Source of the DNA: Fontibacterium meridianamericanum
GTDB taxonomy: Bacteria; Pseudomonadota; Alphaproteobacteria; Pelagibacterales; Pelagibacteraceae
NCBI GenBank assembly: GCA_965235635.1
Contig: CBDDYR010000001.1
Location: forward strand, 1-64,000
Length of the DNA stretch: 64,000 bases
Direction: 5' to 3'
A program made the translations under genes and the position numbers. Shown in pieces: positions 7,254 through 15,790 of the stretch. The notes under the pieces were generated by a model. That model was not told where the DNA came from, ran no database searches, and was given only the letters and a program-made list of their open reading frames with translations. Positions within the stretch are counted from its first letter, which is position 1; every line of letters starts with the position of its first letter.

Positions 7254-8918
7254 TTAAACTGCTGATAGTTTTATAAAATCAAAAAATTCTGAATCTACTT
7301 TGTTTGCAATCTCTGCATTATATTCCTGATCTTCTCCAATATAAAATCTCTCTAACGTTGATGCCTGTGTATGTCTTGTTAACCGTATTGTATCGCTGGA
7401 GTTTTTAGTAATTTTTTGTGTTGCACTAGCATAATTTTTTCTGAAGTTTTTTGGTGATCCTTTAAAGTTAGGATATGATTTTAATATTTCTGCTTTTACA
7501 TAATTCCAGCATCTTCTAGTGTGTTTAAATGCTGTTGCAGCTGAATTGATATAACTTTTTCCTTGATCAGTATGTTTATAGATTTCAAAATCTTTTGTTC
7601 TAAAATTAGGAGTGCAAAATAACCATGGTACGAAATTTACCCATTGATAGCCTGGTCTTTTAGCAATTTCATCAATCATATTTAATACTAACCTAATGCT
7701 AGGAGTTATAATTATTGATTGTGATGTGCCTAATTTTGAAACTTTGATTACAATAATATTTTCACCCTTTTTAACATCTATTTTTTTTATACGGATTGCC
7801 TCCTGTTCTCGTAGTCCGGATAACAGCATCAAAGCAAGACATTCAGCACCGAATGGAAATTTTGCTCTAACGTCTTCTCTTATTAAATGCTCCCAAATAA
7901 TTTTAGATTCCTCTTTTGAATAGATAACCTTTTTATTAATAGTTTTTGGGTTATCCTTAATTCTTTCCTTGTTAATATTGTAATCTAATGTTGGATTTTT
8001 TGGAGGATTATCACCGAGATAGCCACTCTTAACCATATGCGCCCAGACATAATTTATACAGGCTATTAAATGTTTTTGTGTTCCATATGAATATTTAGAA
8101 AGCATTCTACGAATATCTCCATGTGTAAAGTCTTTTAAAATTTTTTTACCCCATTGAGAGTCGTAAATTGATCTATCAAAAACCTTTTTACTTTGTATGT
8201 GTTCATCTATTCCTGGCGGGTATTTCTTAAATAACTCATCAAAATTTGTTGGATTTGAATTCTTTCGCTGCCCCCTTTTACCCCACATTCTTGGTTTGAA
8301 AATAATCTCTAAATCGTTATTTAGTGTTGGTTGAAATTTTAGAACACTAAATCTTTTGTTATAACCTATCAAATAGACTGCAATATTTTTAGCTGATCTA
8401 GCAGAAAGAAATCCACCTCTTTTAATTTTTGGCATTCCTGCCTTTAAGTATTCTTCTATTGCTTCACATAATGTTTTATTTTGTGCGGCCTCCACTTGAT
8501 CAAAACTAATTGTTCGTCTTCGTTCACGTTCAGTAAGCAAAGGATTTTTAATCCATAGGCCATTATCAGTATGAGTTTTTACCAATTCAAATAATTTTTC
8601 AGAACAATGTTTTGTGGTAAATAGACCTGGAATATATTTTCCAAGCACATGATATTTAGCATTGTTGTTATACCAGAATTGAACAACAAAACTTTTTGTA
8701 TTTGTATTTTTAAATACACATAACTTTAAACCCTTTAAATGAGTATTCTTACTTACATCAAAAGGTATATAAATTTGTTTTTTAAATTTAATAGTTTGTG
8801 TTTCTTCATCTAAATAAGAATAATCATCTTCAACTAAATTAAGTTTTTCTATTGCTGCATCCTGAAACTTTATATTTTTAATTGCAGTATGAGTTCTAGG
8901 CTTTTCAATAGTATTCAT
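7254..8918 (-). CDS. Tyrosine site-specific integrase
   Basis: This 554-residue protein has a phage-type N-terminal arm-binding and core-binding region, followed by the tyrosine recombinase catalytic domain. The first catalytic Arg lies in LLSGLREQEA, a Lys in KVSKLGTS, the second Arg in KNFRKNYAS (Lys replaces the common His of the H-x-x-R box), a His in LTRHTQAS, and the nucleophile is probably Tyr in LERFYIG. It lies beside the tRNA-Arg remnant, as expected for the enzyme that inserted the element. The leader carries TTGTTG-rich repeats that may be arm sites. The protein is intact, unlike several neighbours. Confidence 0.92.
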   Translation of the reverse strand: MNTIEKPRTHTAIKNIKFQDAAIEKLNLVEDDYSYLDEETQTIKFKKQIYIPFDVSKNTHLKGLKLCVFKNTNTKSFVVQFWYNNNAKYHVLGKYIPGLFTTKHCSEKLFELVKTHTDNGLWIKNPLLTERERRRTISFDQVEAAQNKTLCEAIEEYLKAGMPKIKRGGFLSARSAKNIAVYLIGYNKRFSVLKFQPTLNNDLEIIFKPRMWGKRGQRKNSNPTNFDELFKKYPPGIDEHIQSKKVFDRSIYDSQWGKKILKDFTHGDIRRMLSKYSYGTQKHLIACINYVWAHMVKSGYLGDNPPKNPTLDYNINKERIKDNPKTINKKVIYSKEESKIIWEHLIREDVRAKFPFGAECLALMLLSGLREQEAIRIKKIDVKKGENIIVIKVSKLGTSQSIIITPSIRLVLNMIDEIAKRPGYQWVNFVPWLFCTPNFRTKDFEIYKHTDQGKSYINSAATAFKHTRRCWNYVKAEILKSYPNFKGSPKNFRKNYASATQKITKNSSDTIRLTRHTQASTLERFYIGEDQEYNAEIANKVDSEFFDFIKLSAV

Positions 8919-9002
8919 AATTTAAAATTCCTCTAGTCCTACAAGTAGTTTTATCGATCAAAGTATATAATAAACTAAACAAAAAAGATTCATCTTTTAC
9001 AA

Positions 9003-9046
9003 ATTGTTGTTGATTTTGTTATTGTTGGGAGTTGTTGTGTGTTGTG
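9003..9046. repeat. TTGTTG-rich repeats, candidate integrase arm sites
   Basis: Several copies of a TTGTTG or GTTGTTGTG motif (9003-9012, 9023-9028, 9031-9038, 9041-9046) cluster between the integrase start and the attachment core. Arm-type binding sites of tyrosine integrases commonly occupy this position. Simple low-complexity sequence is the alternative explanation. Confidence 0.35.
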
Positions 9047-9069
9047 AAGAGTGATCTGGATTTAAAAAA

Positions 9070-9083
9070 TAAAATATTAGAAA
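9070..9083. other. Attachment-site junction in the anticodon loop
   Basis: Reading the minus strand, tRNA-Arg sequence is intact through loop base 38 and then changes to AT-rich element sequence at 9076. The crossover region therefore covers the anticodon loop (bases 9077-9083), a known target type for tyrosine integrases. The partner junction lies outside the window. Confidence 0.6.
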
Positions 9084-9115
9084 ACCGATGCTCTATCCAG
9101 CTGAGCTAAGGGCGC
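9077..9115 (-). tRNA. tRNA-Arg(UCU), 5' half only
   Basis: On the minus strand the sequence is a tRNA 5' half: acceptor GCGCCCT, TA, D-stem GCTC, D-loop AGCTGGATA, GAGC, A, anticodon-stem TCGGT and loop TTTCTAA with anticodon TCT. The expected ACCGA, variable loop, T-arm (GGTTCGAATCC-like) and acceptor 3' strand are absent downstream; the element begins instead. As it stands it cannot make a tRNA. AGA codons are common in these genes, so a working copy must exist elsewhere or at the other element end. Confidence 0.85.
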
Positions 9116-9171
9116 AACTAAATTTAAAGTAGTTTTAACAATTATTTTTTTTTAATCAATTTGTTAATGAT

Positions 9172-10203
9172 TTATGCTTTCATTAAAGCAATTGAGGTGT
9201 CTAACATCCGATTTGAAAAACCCCATTCGTTATCATACCATGCTAATACTTTAACTAACTTACCATCGCTAGATACTCTTGTTTGGGTTGAGTCAAAAAT
9301 ACAAGAATATGGATTGTGGTTAAAATCTATAGATACTAATTGATCGGTATTGAACTGAATAATATTTGCATAATTACTTTTTGCTGCAGCCTTTATAGTT
9401 TCATTAATATCTTTTACTGACGTTCTTTTCTTTGAAACGAAAGTTAGATCAACTAAAGAGACATTATTAGTCGGAACTCGCACAGATAATCCGTCCAATT
9501 TACCTTCTAATTCAGGTATAACTAATCCAATGGAATTTGCAGCGCCAGTCTTGGTGGGAATCATAGATAATGCTGCAGCGCGTGCTCTTCGTAAGTCATT
9601 ATGATAAGCATCATTTAATACTTGATCATTTGTATAGGCATGAATTGTATTCATAATACCTGACTCAATTCCTAAACTATCATTTAATACTTTTGCGATT
9701 GGAGCTAAGCAGTTAGTAGTGCAAGAAGCATTGGATACGATTGTATGATTTTTTTTTAAAATTTTATGATTAACTCCATAAACAATTGTTGCATCAGCTT
9801 CCTTGCCTGTTCCAGGTGAATAACCAGGACCGGAAATTAGGACTTTTTTTGCTCCAGCATTTATATGTAATTGAGCTTCATCTCTCGAATTAAAACGACC
9901 TGTACACTCTAAAACTAAATCCACTTTTAAAGTTTTCCATGATGGTAAATTTTTTGGATCTTTTTTATTAAAAACTTCAATCTTATCTTTATTAATAAAA
10001 ATAAAGTTTTCTTTTGAAGACACATCTTCATTAAATTTTCCATGTGTAGAGTCATATTTTAATAAATGAGCATTATCATTTGCATTACCTGAACCATTAA
10101 TTGCAACAATCTCTAAATCATGTTTTTTCTTATTTTCATAATGAGCTCTTAAAACTGTCCTTCCAATTCTACCAAAACCGTTAATTGCAACTTTAATTGT
10201 CAT
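9172..10203 (-). CDS. gap: Glyceraldehyde-3-phosphate dehydrogenase
   Basis: This enzyme interconverts glyceraldehyde-3-phosphate and 1,3-bisphosphoglycerate in the cytoplasm. Its 343 residues have the usual length. The N-terminal Rossmann motif (INGFGRIGR) and the active-site Cys (NASCTTNC, about residue 161) with His in NTIHAYTND are present. The residue after the second strand is AINGSG; the Asp that usually selects NAD is missing, hinting at NADP or dual use. It lies directly upstream of the tRNA remnant, on the same strand, and starts two bases after the ntrX stop. Eno and TpiA genes lie nearby, but pgk does not. Confidence 0.95.
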   Translation of the reverse strand: MTIKVAINGFGRIGRTVLRAHYENKKKHDLEIVAINGSGNANDNAHLLKYDSTHGKFNEDVSSKENFIFINKDKIEVFNKKDPKNLPSWKTLKVDLVLECTGRFNSRDEAQLHINAGAKKVLISGPGYSPGTGKEADATIVYGVNHKILKKNHTIVSNASCTTNCLAPIAKVLNDSLGIESGIMNTIHAYTNDQVLNDAYHNDLRRARAAALSMIPTKTGAANSIGLVIPELEGKLDGLSVRVPTNNVSLVDLTFVSKKRTSVKDINETIKAAAKSNYANIIQFNTDQLVSIDFNHNPYSCIFDSTQTRVSSDGKLVKVLAWYDNEWGFSNRMLDTSIALMKA

Positions 10204-10205
10204 AA

Positions 10206-11549
10206 TTAATTAATACCTAAAGATTTTAATTTTCTATGTAAAGCACTTCTTTCCATTCCAATATAATCAGCTGTTTTAGAAACGTTTCCATTATGTCTAT
10301 TAAGTTGAATTTCAAGATAATTTTTTTCAAATTTTTCTCTAGCTTCTTTTAAAGGAAATTGAAATGCATCTTCATTATTACTCTCTTTAACTGATGAAAT
10401 TTTTAAAGACTCAGATAAAATTTTATCAACTTCCTCATTTTTACCCGAAGCTAAAATGACGACTCTTTCAATTAAATTTCTTAGTTCTCTCACATTTCCA
10501 GGCCAATCATAATCGTAAAAAACTGTATTTTTTGAATTTATAACAATTGGTTTTAAACCGTTAGTATCAGAAATTCTTTTAACGAAATACTCTATTAAAA
10601 AAGGGATATCTTCTTTCACATTTTTTAAATAAGGAGTTTCTATTGGAATAACATTTATTCTGTGAAATAAATCTTCTCTAAAATTACCATTTTCAATTTC
10701 CTGCTTTAAATTTTTACTGCTTGAACAAATAACTCTGATATTTACACTAATCTCATCAACACCATTTACTCTGTGAAATTTTTGATCTGACAAGACTCTT
10801 AAAATTTTACCTTGTGTTTGTAATGGCACATCAGAAACATTATCAATTAATAAAGTTCCATTATTAGATTTTTCAAATATTCCTGACACAATTTTGTTAT
10901 TATTTTCTAAACCAAATAGTTCAAAATCAAAATGATTAGGATCTAAAATAGCTCCATTAACTATTTTAAATGAATTTTCTGATCTGAATGATTTTTCGTG
11001 AATAAGTCTGCTTACCAATTCTTTTCCGGACCCAGCTGGTCCAGAGATTAAAATTCGACTATCAGTTTTTGAAAATTTATCTATAGTATTTCTTAATTTT
11101 ACCAGTGTCGATGAGTTCCCAATTAATTCATTGGACAAATAAAGGTTTTTTTTTAAAGACTTGTTTTCTTTTTTTAAAGAGGAAGTCTCAATTGCTCTAT
11201 TAACAAAATTTATTAACCTATCTTTATTAAAGGGCTTTTCTAAAAATTCAAATGCACCAAGTTTTATTGAATCAACTGCAATTTTAATATTTGCATGCCC
11301 GGATATCATAATAACAGGGACATCTGTATCCACTGATTTAATAAATTTTAATACATCGATACCATCTCTATTTTTTTCATCTAACAAAACATCTAATATG
11401 ACAAGATCTGGTAATTTTTTTTTAATTTCTGATAGAGCTTTTTCAACAGTATCAGCTTCACGTACAAAAAAATTATTATCTTTTAAGATTTCATGTACTG
11501 CAAATCTAATATCTTTTTCATCGTCAATTAGTAAAATTTCACTTTTCAT
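10206..11549 (-). CDS. ntrX: Response regulator NtrX
   Basis: This 447-residue regulator has a receiver domain (phospho-acceptor Asp about residue 53 in LVILDVLL), a central AAA+ domain (Walker A GPAGSGKE, Walker B TLLIDNV, RELRNLIERV near the end) and a Fis-type C-terminal helix-turn-helix. The L1 loop lacks the GAFTGA motif needed to contact sigma-54, as in other alphaproteobacterial NtrX proteins, so it probably controls sigma-70 promoters as a DNA-binding factor. Its start codon abuts ntrY, its cognate sensor kinase. The system is linked to nitrogen and redox or envelope control in relatives. Confidence 0.93.
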   Translation of the reverse strand: MKSEILLIDDEKDIRFAVHEILKDNNFFVREADTVEKALSEIKKKLPDLVILDVLLDEKNRDGIDVLKFIKSVDTDVPVIMISGHANIKIAVDSIKLGAFEFLEKPFNKDRLINFVNRAIETSSLKKENKSLKKNLYLSNELIGNSSTLVKLRNTIDKFSKTDSRILISGPAGSGKELVSRLIHEKSFRSENSFKIVNGAILDPNHFDFELFGLENNNKIVSGIFEKSNNGTLLIDNVSDVPLQTQGKILRVLSDQKFHRVNGVDEISVNIRVICSSSKNLKQEIENGNFREDLFHRINVIPIETPYLKNVKEDIPFLIEYFVKRISDTNGLKPIVINSKNTVFYDYDWPGNVRELRNLIERVVILASGKNEEVDKILSESLKISSVKESNNEDAFQFPLKEAREKFEKNYLEIQLNRHNGNVSKTADYIGMERSALHRKLKSLGIN

Positions 11550-13324
11550 TAATTAATCTTGATACTTAATTTAATTTTAGCTCCATTACTTTTTTCTATA
11601 AAATTTAAATCACCCCCATGCTGGTGTAAAATTTTAGAAACAATTGACAAACCAAGTCCCGAGCCATGTTGTTTTGTTGTGGTCAAAGGTGAAATTAAAT
11701 CTTTTGGCGTAGTTTTAAAACCAACGCCATTATCTTCAATTGTAATGTAAATAAAATCATTATTATTTTCTACGAATATATTTACTATTCCTTGTAAATC
11801 TTTATCTAATTCTTGTTTTTCATGAATAGATTCTAATGAATTTTTAATAATATTTATCAAAACTCTTGAAATTTGATTAAGATCAAATTGAAAGACATCT
11901 GTAGTACTTTTATAGTTTAAATCAAAAATTATTTTATTTTCAGATAACTTATATAAATTGATAGTATCTTGTAATAATTTTTTTAAATTATTAGACTTTT
12001 TAATTGGATTTGGCATTCTTGCAAAATCTGAAAACTCATTTGCCAACTTTCCTATATCCTCAACTTGTCTTGATATAATACTTAAATAATTTTCAAAATC
12101 AGCCTTATCAATGTTAATTTGTTTTGAATACCTATCTTTAATTCTCTCTAATGAGAGTGTAATTGGAGTTAAAGGGTTTTTAATTTCATGCGCAAGTTTT
12201 TTTGCTACCATTTCCCAAGCTTGATATCTTTCTGATAAAGCAATTTTATTTTTTTGAGCCTGAATCTCCTGAGTCATTATATTAAACGTTTGGTATAATT
12301 TTTTAAAATCTTCATCTTCTTTTTCATCTTTTAATTTTACATCAAGATTACCAGTAGAGACTTCTTTTGCTGCAAATATTAATTTAATAATTGGTTTTGA
12401 GATTTTATTAGCTATGTTGATTGCATATATTCCTGATAACAAAATTAATGAGCTAACAATCACAATATAAACTAATGCAAAACTAATCTGAAGACCAAGA
12501 CTATTAGATTTTAATTTATAATAAAATGTAGATGCCTCACCAGTTTTTTTTAGAAAATTAACAGTTTCTGGATCAACATATCTAATTGTATATAAAAAAA
12601 TATTCTCAGTGTTGTTTAATTTTACTAAAGCATTTGTTTGATTTTTATTTGCATCGGAAATTAGTATCGTTTGACCATTTTGAGCCATATCTAGAAAAGT
12701 TTTTAATGGCGAAATAAAATTACTTTTATTAGTAAATGAAGTAGAAAACAGAGGAAGACCGTCTTTGTTAATTAAATAAGATTCCTCAATTTTTCTAAAT
12801 CTAGATTGTTGATCAAAATAATTTTGAAATAGAGCTTTATTTTCATTATATAAATTAAAATTACGATTTAAATCATTCGCCATTGCCAAAATTTCACCTT
12901 TTAAAGAATTCTGATTTTCCTCAAGATAATTTCTTGCAACTTCAACTGAATTATTTACTACATCATTAACTTTTTTATCAAACCACTTTTCAATACCTAG
13001 ATTAAAAAGCATTAAAGAAAAAACTGCTACAAAAATAGACGGTACAGCCGTTACAAAAATAAAATATTTTATAAAATTTAAATTTGTTCTTACTCCAGTA
13101 ATTTCTTTGGATTTATATAAAATGACTACAAGCTTTCTAATTATTAAAAAAAACAATAAACAAATAATGAATATATTTATAATTAATATAAGCTGAATAT
13201 TATTTTCATTTAACTGAACAAAACTACTTCCAGAAAATGTATAAAGTGTAAAAATTCCAAAAATGATTGAAAGAAAAGTGCTAAAGTATAAAAGTAAATT
13301 TGAACTTAATATTTTTTTAATCAT
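11549..13324 (-). CDS. ntrY: Membrane sensor histidine kinase NtrY
   Basis: This 591-residue inner-membrane kinase has hydrophobic segments near residues 7-30, 42-62 and 88-108, an extracytoplasmic sensing region, a further membrane helix near 283-305, a HAMP linker, the phosphorylated His in LAHEIKNPLTP, and ATP-binding boxes (NIIKNSLESI, EDNGVGF, GSGLGLSIV). It should phosphorylate NtrX, whose gene follows with a one-base overlap. Its start codon is only five bases from the divergent ispDF start, so the two promoters must lie inside each other's coding sequence or be shared. Confidence 0.93.
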   Translation of the reverse strand: MIKKILSSNLLLYFSTFLSIIFGIFTLYTFSGSSFVQLNENNIQLILIINIFIICLLFFLIIRKLVVILYKSKEITGVRTNLNFIKYFIFVTAVPSIFVAVFSLMLFNLGIEKWFDKKVNDVVNNSVEVARNYLEENQNSLKGEILAMANDLNRNFNLYNENKALFQNYFDQQSRFRKIEESYLINKDGLPLFSTSFTNKSNFISPLKTFLDMAQNGQTILISDANKNQTNALVKLNNTENIFLYTIRYVDPETVNFLKKTGEASTFYYKLKSNSLGLQISFALVYIVIVSSLILLSGIYAINIANKISKPIIKLIFAAKEVSTGNLDVKLKDEKEDEDFKKLYQTFNIMTQEIQAQKNKIALSERYQAWEMVAKKLAHEIKNPLTPITLSLERIKDRYSKQINIDKADFENYLSIISRQVEDIGKLANEFSDFARMPNPIKKSNNLKKLLQDTINLYKLSENKIIFDLNYKSTTDVFQFDLNQISRVLINIIKNSLESIHEKQELDKDLQGIVNIFVENNNDFIYITIEDNGVGFKTTPKDLISPLTTTKQHGSGLGLSIVSKILHQHGGDLNFIEKSNGAKIKLSIKIN

Positions 13325-13329
13325 TTTTT

Positions 13330-14436
13330 ATGAGTTATTGCGCTATAATTTTAGCTGCTGGCAAAGGTCATAGATATTCTAAAAATATACCAAAACAATA
13401 TACAGTATTCGACAATGAATTAATAATAAATTACTCTCTAAAAATATTTTCTGAATTAAAACCAATTAAAAAGATAATTTTAGTAATTAAAAAACTTCAT
13501 TTTATAAAATTTAAAGACCAAGTTTATAAAAATAAAAAAATCACAATAATTGAAGGCGGTAGAGAAAGGAAAGACTCAGTATTTCTGGCTCTTTCAAAAT
13601 TAAAAACAAAAAATTATAAAAAAGTTTTAATACACGATGCCGCAAGACCATTTTTAAAAAAAAAACTAATTAATAAAATTATTAAATTTTCTAAAAATAA
13701 TGATGCTGTAATTCCGTATGTACCAAATACTGATACAATAGTTTTTCAAAATAGAATTTTAGATAGAAAAAAAGTACTATCGATTCAAACGCCCCAATGT
13801 TTTTCTTATAGAAAAATATTTTCTTTGCATAAAGAATATAAAAATAATAAATTTAACGATGAATCTTCATTATTTTTTTTAAAAAAATTTAAAGTTAAAA
13901 AAATTCTCGGAGATTATAATAATACAAAAATTACTCTAAAAAATGATTTAAATAATAAAACAGAACTTTCCTATGGAATTGGCTACGACATTCATAAATT
14001 AGAAAAAAAATATAAGTTATATTTGGGAGGTATACATATACCATACTCTATGGGTACAGTTGGTCATTCTGATGGTGATCCTGTAATACATGCATTGATC
14101 GATTCTCTTTTAGGATCAAAAAAATTTGGTGATATAGGAACTTTATTTCCAAATAATAAAAAATTTAAAAATAAAAGATCAACATTTTTTTTAAAAAAAG
14201 TAATTAATCTTATGGAAAAACAAAATGTTAAAATTAATAATATTGATATTAATATTATTGCTCAAAAACCAAATCTTAAAAAATATAAAAAAATTATATC
14301 TAAAAATCTTGCAAAAATTTGTAATATTAGTGAAAAAAAAATAAGTGTTAAAGGAAAGACAACTGATAGACTTGGTAATGTTGGAAAAAATAAAGCAATT
14401 GCATGCGAGGTAATAACATCTGTCACAAGTAATTAA
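13330..14436 (+). CDS. ispDF: Bifunctional IspD-IspF isoprenoid enzyme
   Basis: This 368-residue fusion carries two steps of the MEP pathway. The N-terminal IspD (about 1-210) makes CDP-methylerythritol (AIILAAGKG signature, HDAARPF). The C-terminal IspF (about 214-368) makes the cyclodiphosphate (YDIHKLE with metal-binding Asp and His, GHSDGDPVIHA, GDIGTLFPN). The fusion is typical of Alphaproteobacteria. It shares the pathway with dxr in this window. The gene is extremely A-rich, giving many lysines. pgpA and cinA follow on the same strand. Confidence 0.95.
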   Translation: MSYCAIILAAGKGHRYSKNIPKQYTVFDNELIINYSLKIFSELKPIKKIILVIKKLHFIKFKDQVYKNKKITIIEGGRERKDSVFLALSKLKTKNYKKVLIHDAARPFLKKKLINKIIKFSKNNDAVIPYVPNTDTIVFQNRILDRKKVLSIQTPQCFSYRKIFSLHKEYKNNKFNDESSLFFLKKFKVKKILGDYNNTKITLKNDLNNKTELSYGIGYDIHKLEKKYKLYLGGIHIPYSMGTVGHSDGDPVIHALIDSLLGSKKFGDIGTLFPNNKKFKNKRSTFFLKKVINLMEKQNVKINNIDINIIAQKPNLKKYKKIISKNLAKICNISEKKISVKGKTTDRLGNVGKNKAIACEVITSVTSN

Positions 14437-14458
14437 TTTTAATAAAAAACTCTTTACT

Positions 14459-14872
14459 TTGTTCGGAGTTGGATTCTTGCCTATTCCAGGAACAATGGGA
14501 TCACTTATTACTATAATAATTTATTATTTATTTTATAATTATCTTAATAATTTTTTCTTTTTATTGTTTATTATTATTGTTTTTTTTTATTCTTTTTACT
14601 TTTTAAACAAAACAATTAATCAATCTTTTTCATCTTCTGACCCAAAGGAAATTGTAATAGATGAATTTATAGGGCAGTCAATTCCACTATTACTATGTGA
14701 AAATAATTTTTTTTTAATAATACTATCTTTTTTATTATTTCGATTATTTGACATTAGCAAACCGTGGCCAGCAATTTATTTTGATTTAAAAATTAAAAAT
14801 GCAACAGGAGTTCTAATGGATGATATAATTGCAGGATTATACTCATTTCTAGTGGTTTATTTATGCATTTAA
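14459..14872 (+). CDS. pgpA: Phosphatidylglycerophosphatase A
   Basis: This inner-membrane enzyme removes phosphate from phosphatidylglycerophosphate to give phosphatidylglycerol. Family motifs are present: FLPIPGTMGS, the VIDEFIG acidic motif, FRLFDISKPWP, and a final MDDIIAG. Hydrophobic helices lie between them. The TTG at 14459 is the first usual start codon, but similarity begins a few codons upstream (KKLFTLFG), so the true start may be a rare codon just before it. The 3' end overlaps the cinA start by ten bases. Confidence 0.88.
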   Translation: MFGVGFLPIPGTMGSLITIIIYYLFYNYLNNFFFLLFIIIVFFYSFYFLNKTINQSFSSSDPKEIVIDEFIGQSIPLLLCENNFFLIILSFLLFRLFDISKPWPAIYFDLKIKNATGVLMDDIIAGLYSFLVVYLCI

Positions 14873-15352
14873 ATAATCAAATAAAAAACTTAACTAGAAT
14901 ACTAAAAAGAAAAAAAATAAAAGTTGCCGTAGCAGAATCCTGTACTGGTGGATTAATTAGTTATAATTTAACAAAAATACCTGGAGCATCCAAATACTTC
15001 ATGGCTGGTATAGTTTCGTATTCAAATAAATCTAAGATTGAACTTCTTAAAGTAAGAACAAAGAACCATAACAAAATATGGAGCGGTTAGTTCAGAAACA
15101 TGTAAAGAAATGTGTAAAAATTTACTTAAAATTACCAAATCAAATATAACCGTATCCGTGACTGGTATAGCTGGTCCAGATGGTGGAACTAAAAAAAAAC
15201 CTATAGGTCTTGTCTTTATAGGTGTTTGTAGCAAAAAAAAATTAGAAATAATTAAATTAAATTTTAATAAAAAATTATCAAGAGTAAATATTCAAAATCA
15301 AACTTTATTTAAAACTATTAAATTAATAAAAAATCACACTAATATTTTATAG
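14863..15352 (+). CDS. CinA-type nicotinamide-nucleotide amidase, frameshifted
   Basis: The protein matches the C-terminal CinA (PncC) domain, which deamidates nicotinamide mononucleotide. Motifs: VAVAESCTGGLISYNLT near the start and SVTGIAGPDGG later. The first frame stops at 15090 after KVRTKNHNKIWSG; the second, starting near 15065, continues KYGAVSSETCKEMC and runs to 15352. A single-base indel near 15065-15078 explains the split; the rejoined product is about 162 residues, a normal length for a stand-alone CinA domain. It overlaps the convergent ratA end by 14 bases. Confidence 0.85.
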
Positions 15353-15789
15353 TTTCTCTAGCTCGTTGTTCAAAAGAATTTAAAATTTTTTCAAAACCAT
15401 AATTAAAAAACTTACTAAATATAATATTAATAATTGGATTTTTTAATTCGATATCAATAAAAAAATTTAAATGTACAAGATTTTTTATCAATTATTTCAA
15501 ATTCCCAAATATTTAGTAGTTTCTTTATATTTCCACTTATTGAGGTTACTTCAATCTTTGAATTTTTATCATCATAAAAAACATTACTCGTATAAATATC
15601 TCTAAAAGATTTAAAACCTATCTCTAAATCAGCTGTTATTTTTAAATCTTTGTTATTTTTATCAATTGATAAAATTTTTGAATTAACACACCATGGTAAA
15701 AATATTTTATAATCCTCAATTTTTAAAACTAATTCAATAAGATCTTTTTTAGAATAATTAAATGTTTTTGTAATTTTTTTAACTGGCAA
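15339..15789 (-). CDS. START-like RatA/COQ10-family protein, frameshifted
   Basis: This small START-fold protein resembles COQ10/RatA proteins, which bind ubiquinone intermediates or affect ribosome assembly. The main frame (15454-15789) carries the family start (KTFNYSKKDLIELVL), the FLPWC segment and alternating strands, then stops after CTFKFFY. Removing one T from a T7 run (15459-15465) continues it as FIDIELKNPIINIIF to a TAG at 15339-15341, giving about 149 residues. It lies one base downstream of lipA, as in many Alphaproteobacteria. Confidence 0.82.
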
Positions 15790-15790
15790 T

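Larger units (their letters stand above)
1..9076. mobile_element. Integrated mobile element (right-hand part), integrase and DNA polymerase bearing
   Basis: All genes from the left edge to the tRNA remnant lie on the minus strand and differ from the flanking housekeeping genes: a tyrosine integrase at the chromosomal edge, small DNA-binding proteins, a family A DNA polymerase with exonuclease domain and several unrecognised proteins. The right boundary is sharp, because tRNA-Arg sequence stops at 9077. The left boundary lies outside the window, so the element is at least 9 kb. No capsid, portal, terminase, tail, lysis or RNA polymerase gene is visible. It could be a prophage end, a phage satellite or a plasmid-like integrative element; the content seen favours replication and integration only. 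Confidence 0.85.

Noticed and set aside
1..9076. CRISPR array, retron or toxin-antitoxin locus in the element
   Set aside because: No regularly spaced repeats, reverse transcriptase motif or paired small toxin/antitoxin genes were seen. The repeats present are short operator-like or simple AT sequences.
8919..9115. Self-splicing intron in tRNA-Arg, because the break is at the canonical anticodon-loop position
   Set aside because: Group I introns in this position are about 200-300 nt and are followed by the tRNA 3' half. No ACCGA plus T-arm sequence occurs on the minus strand between 9076 and the integrase, or elsewhere in the element part of the window.
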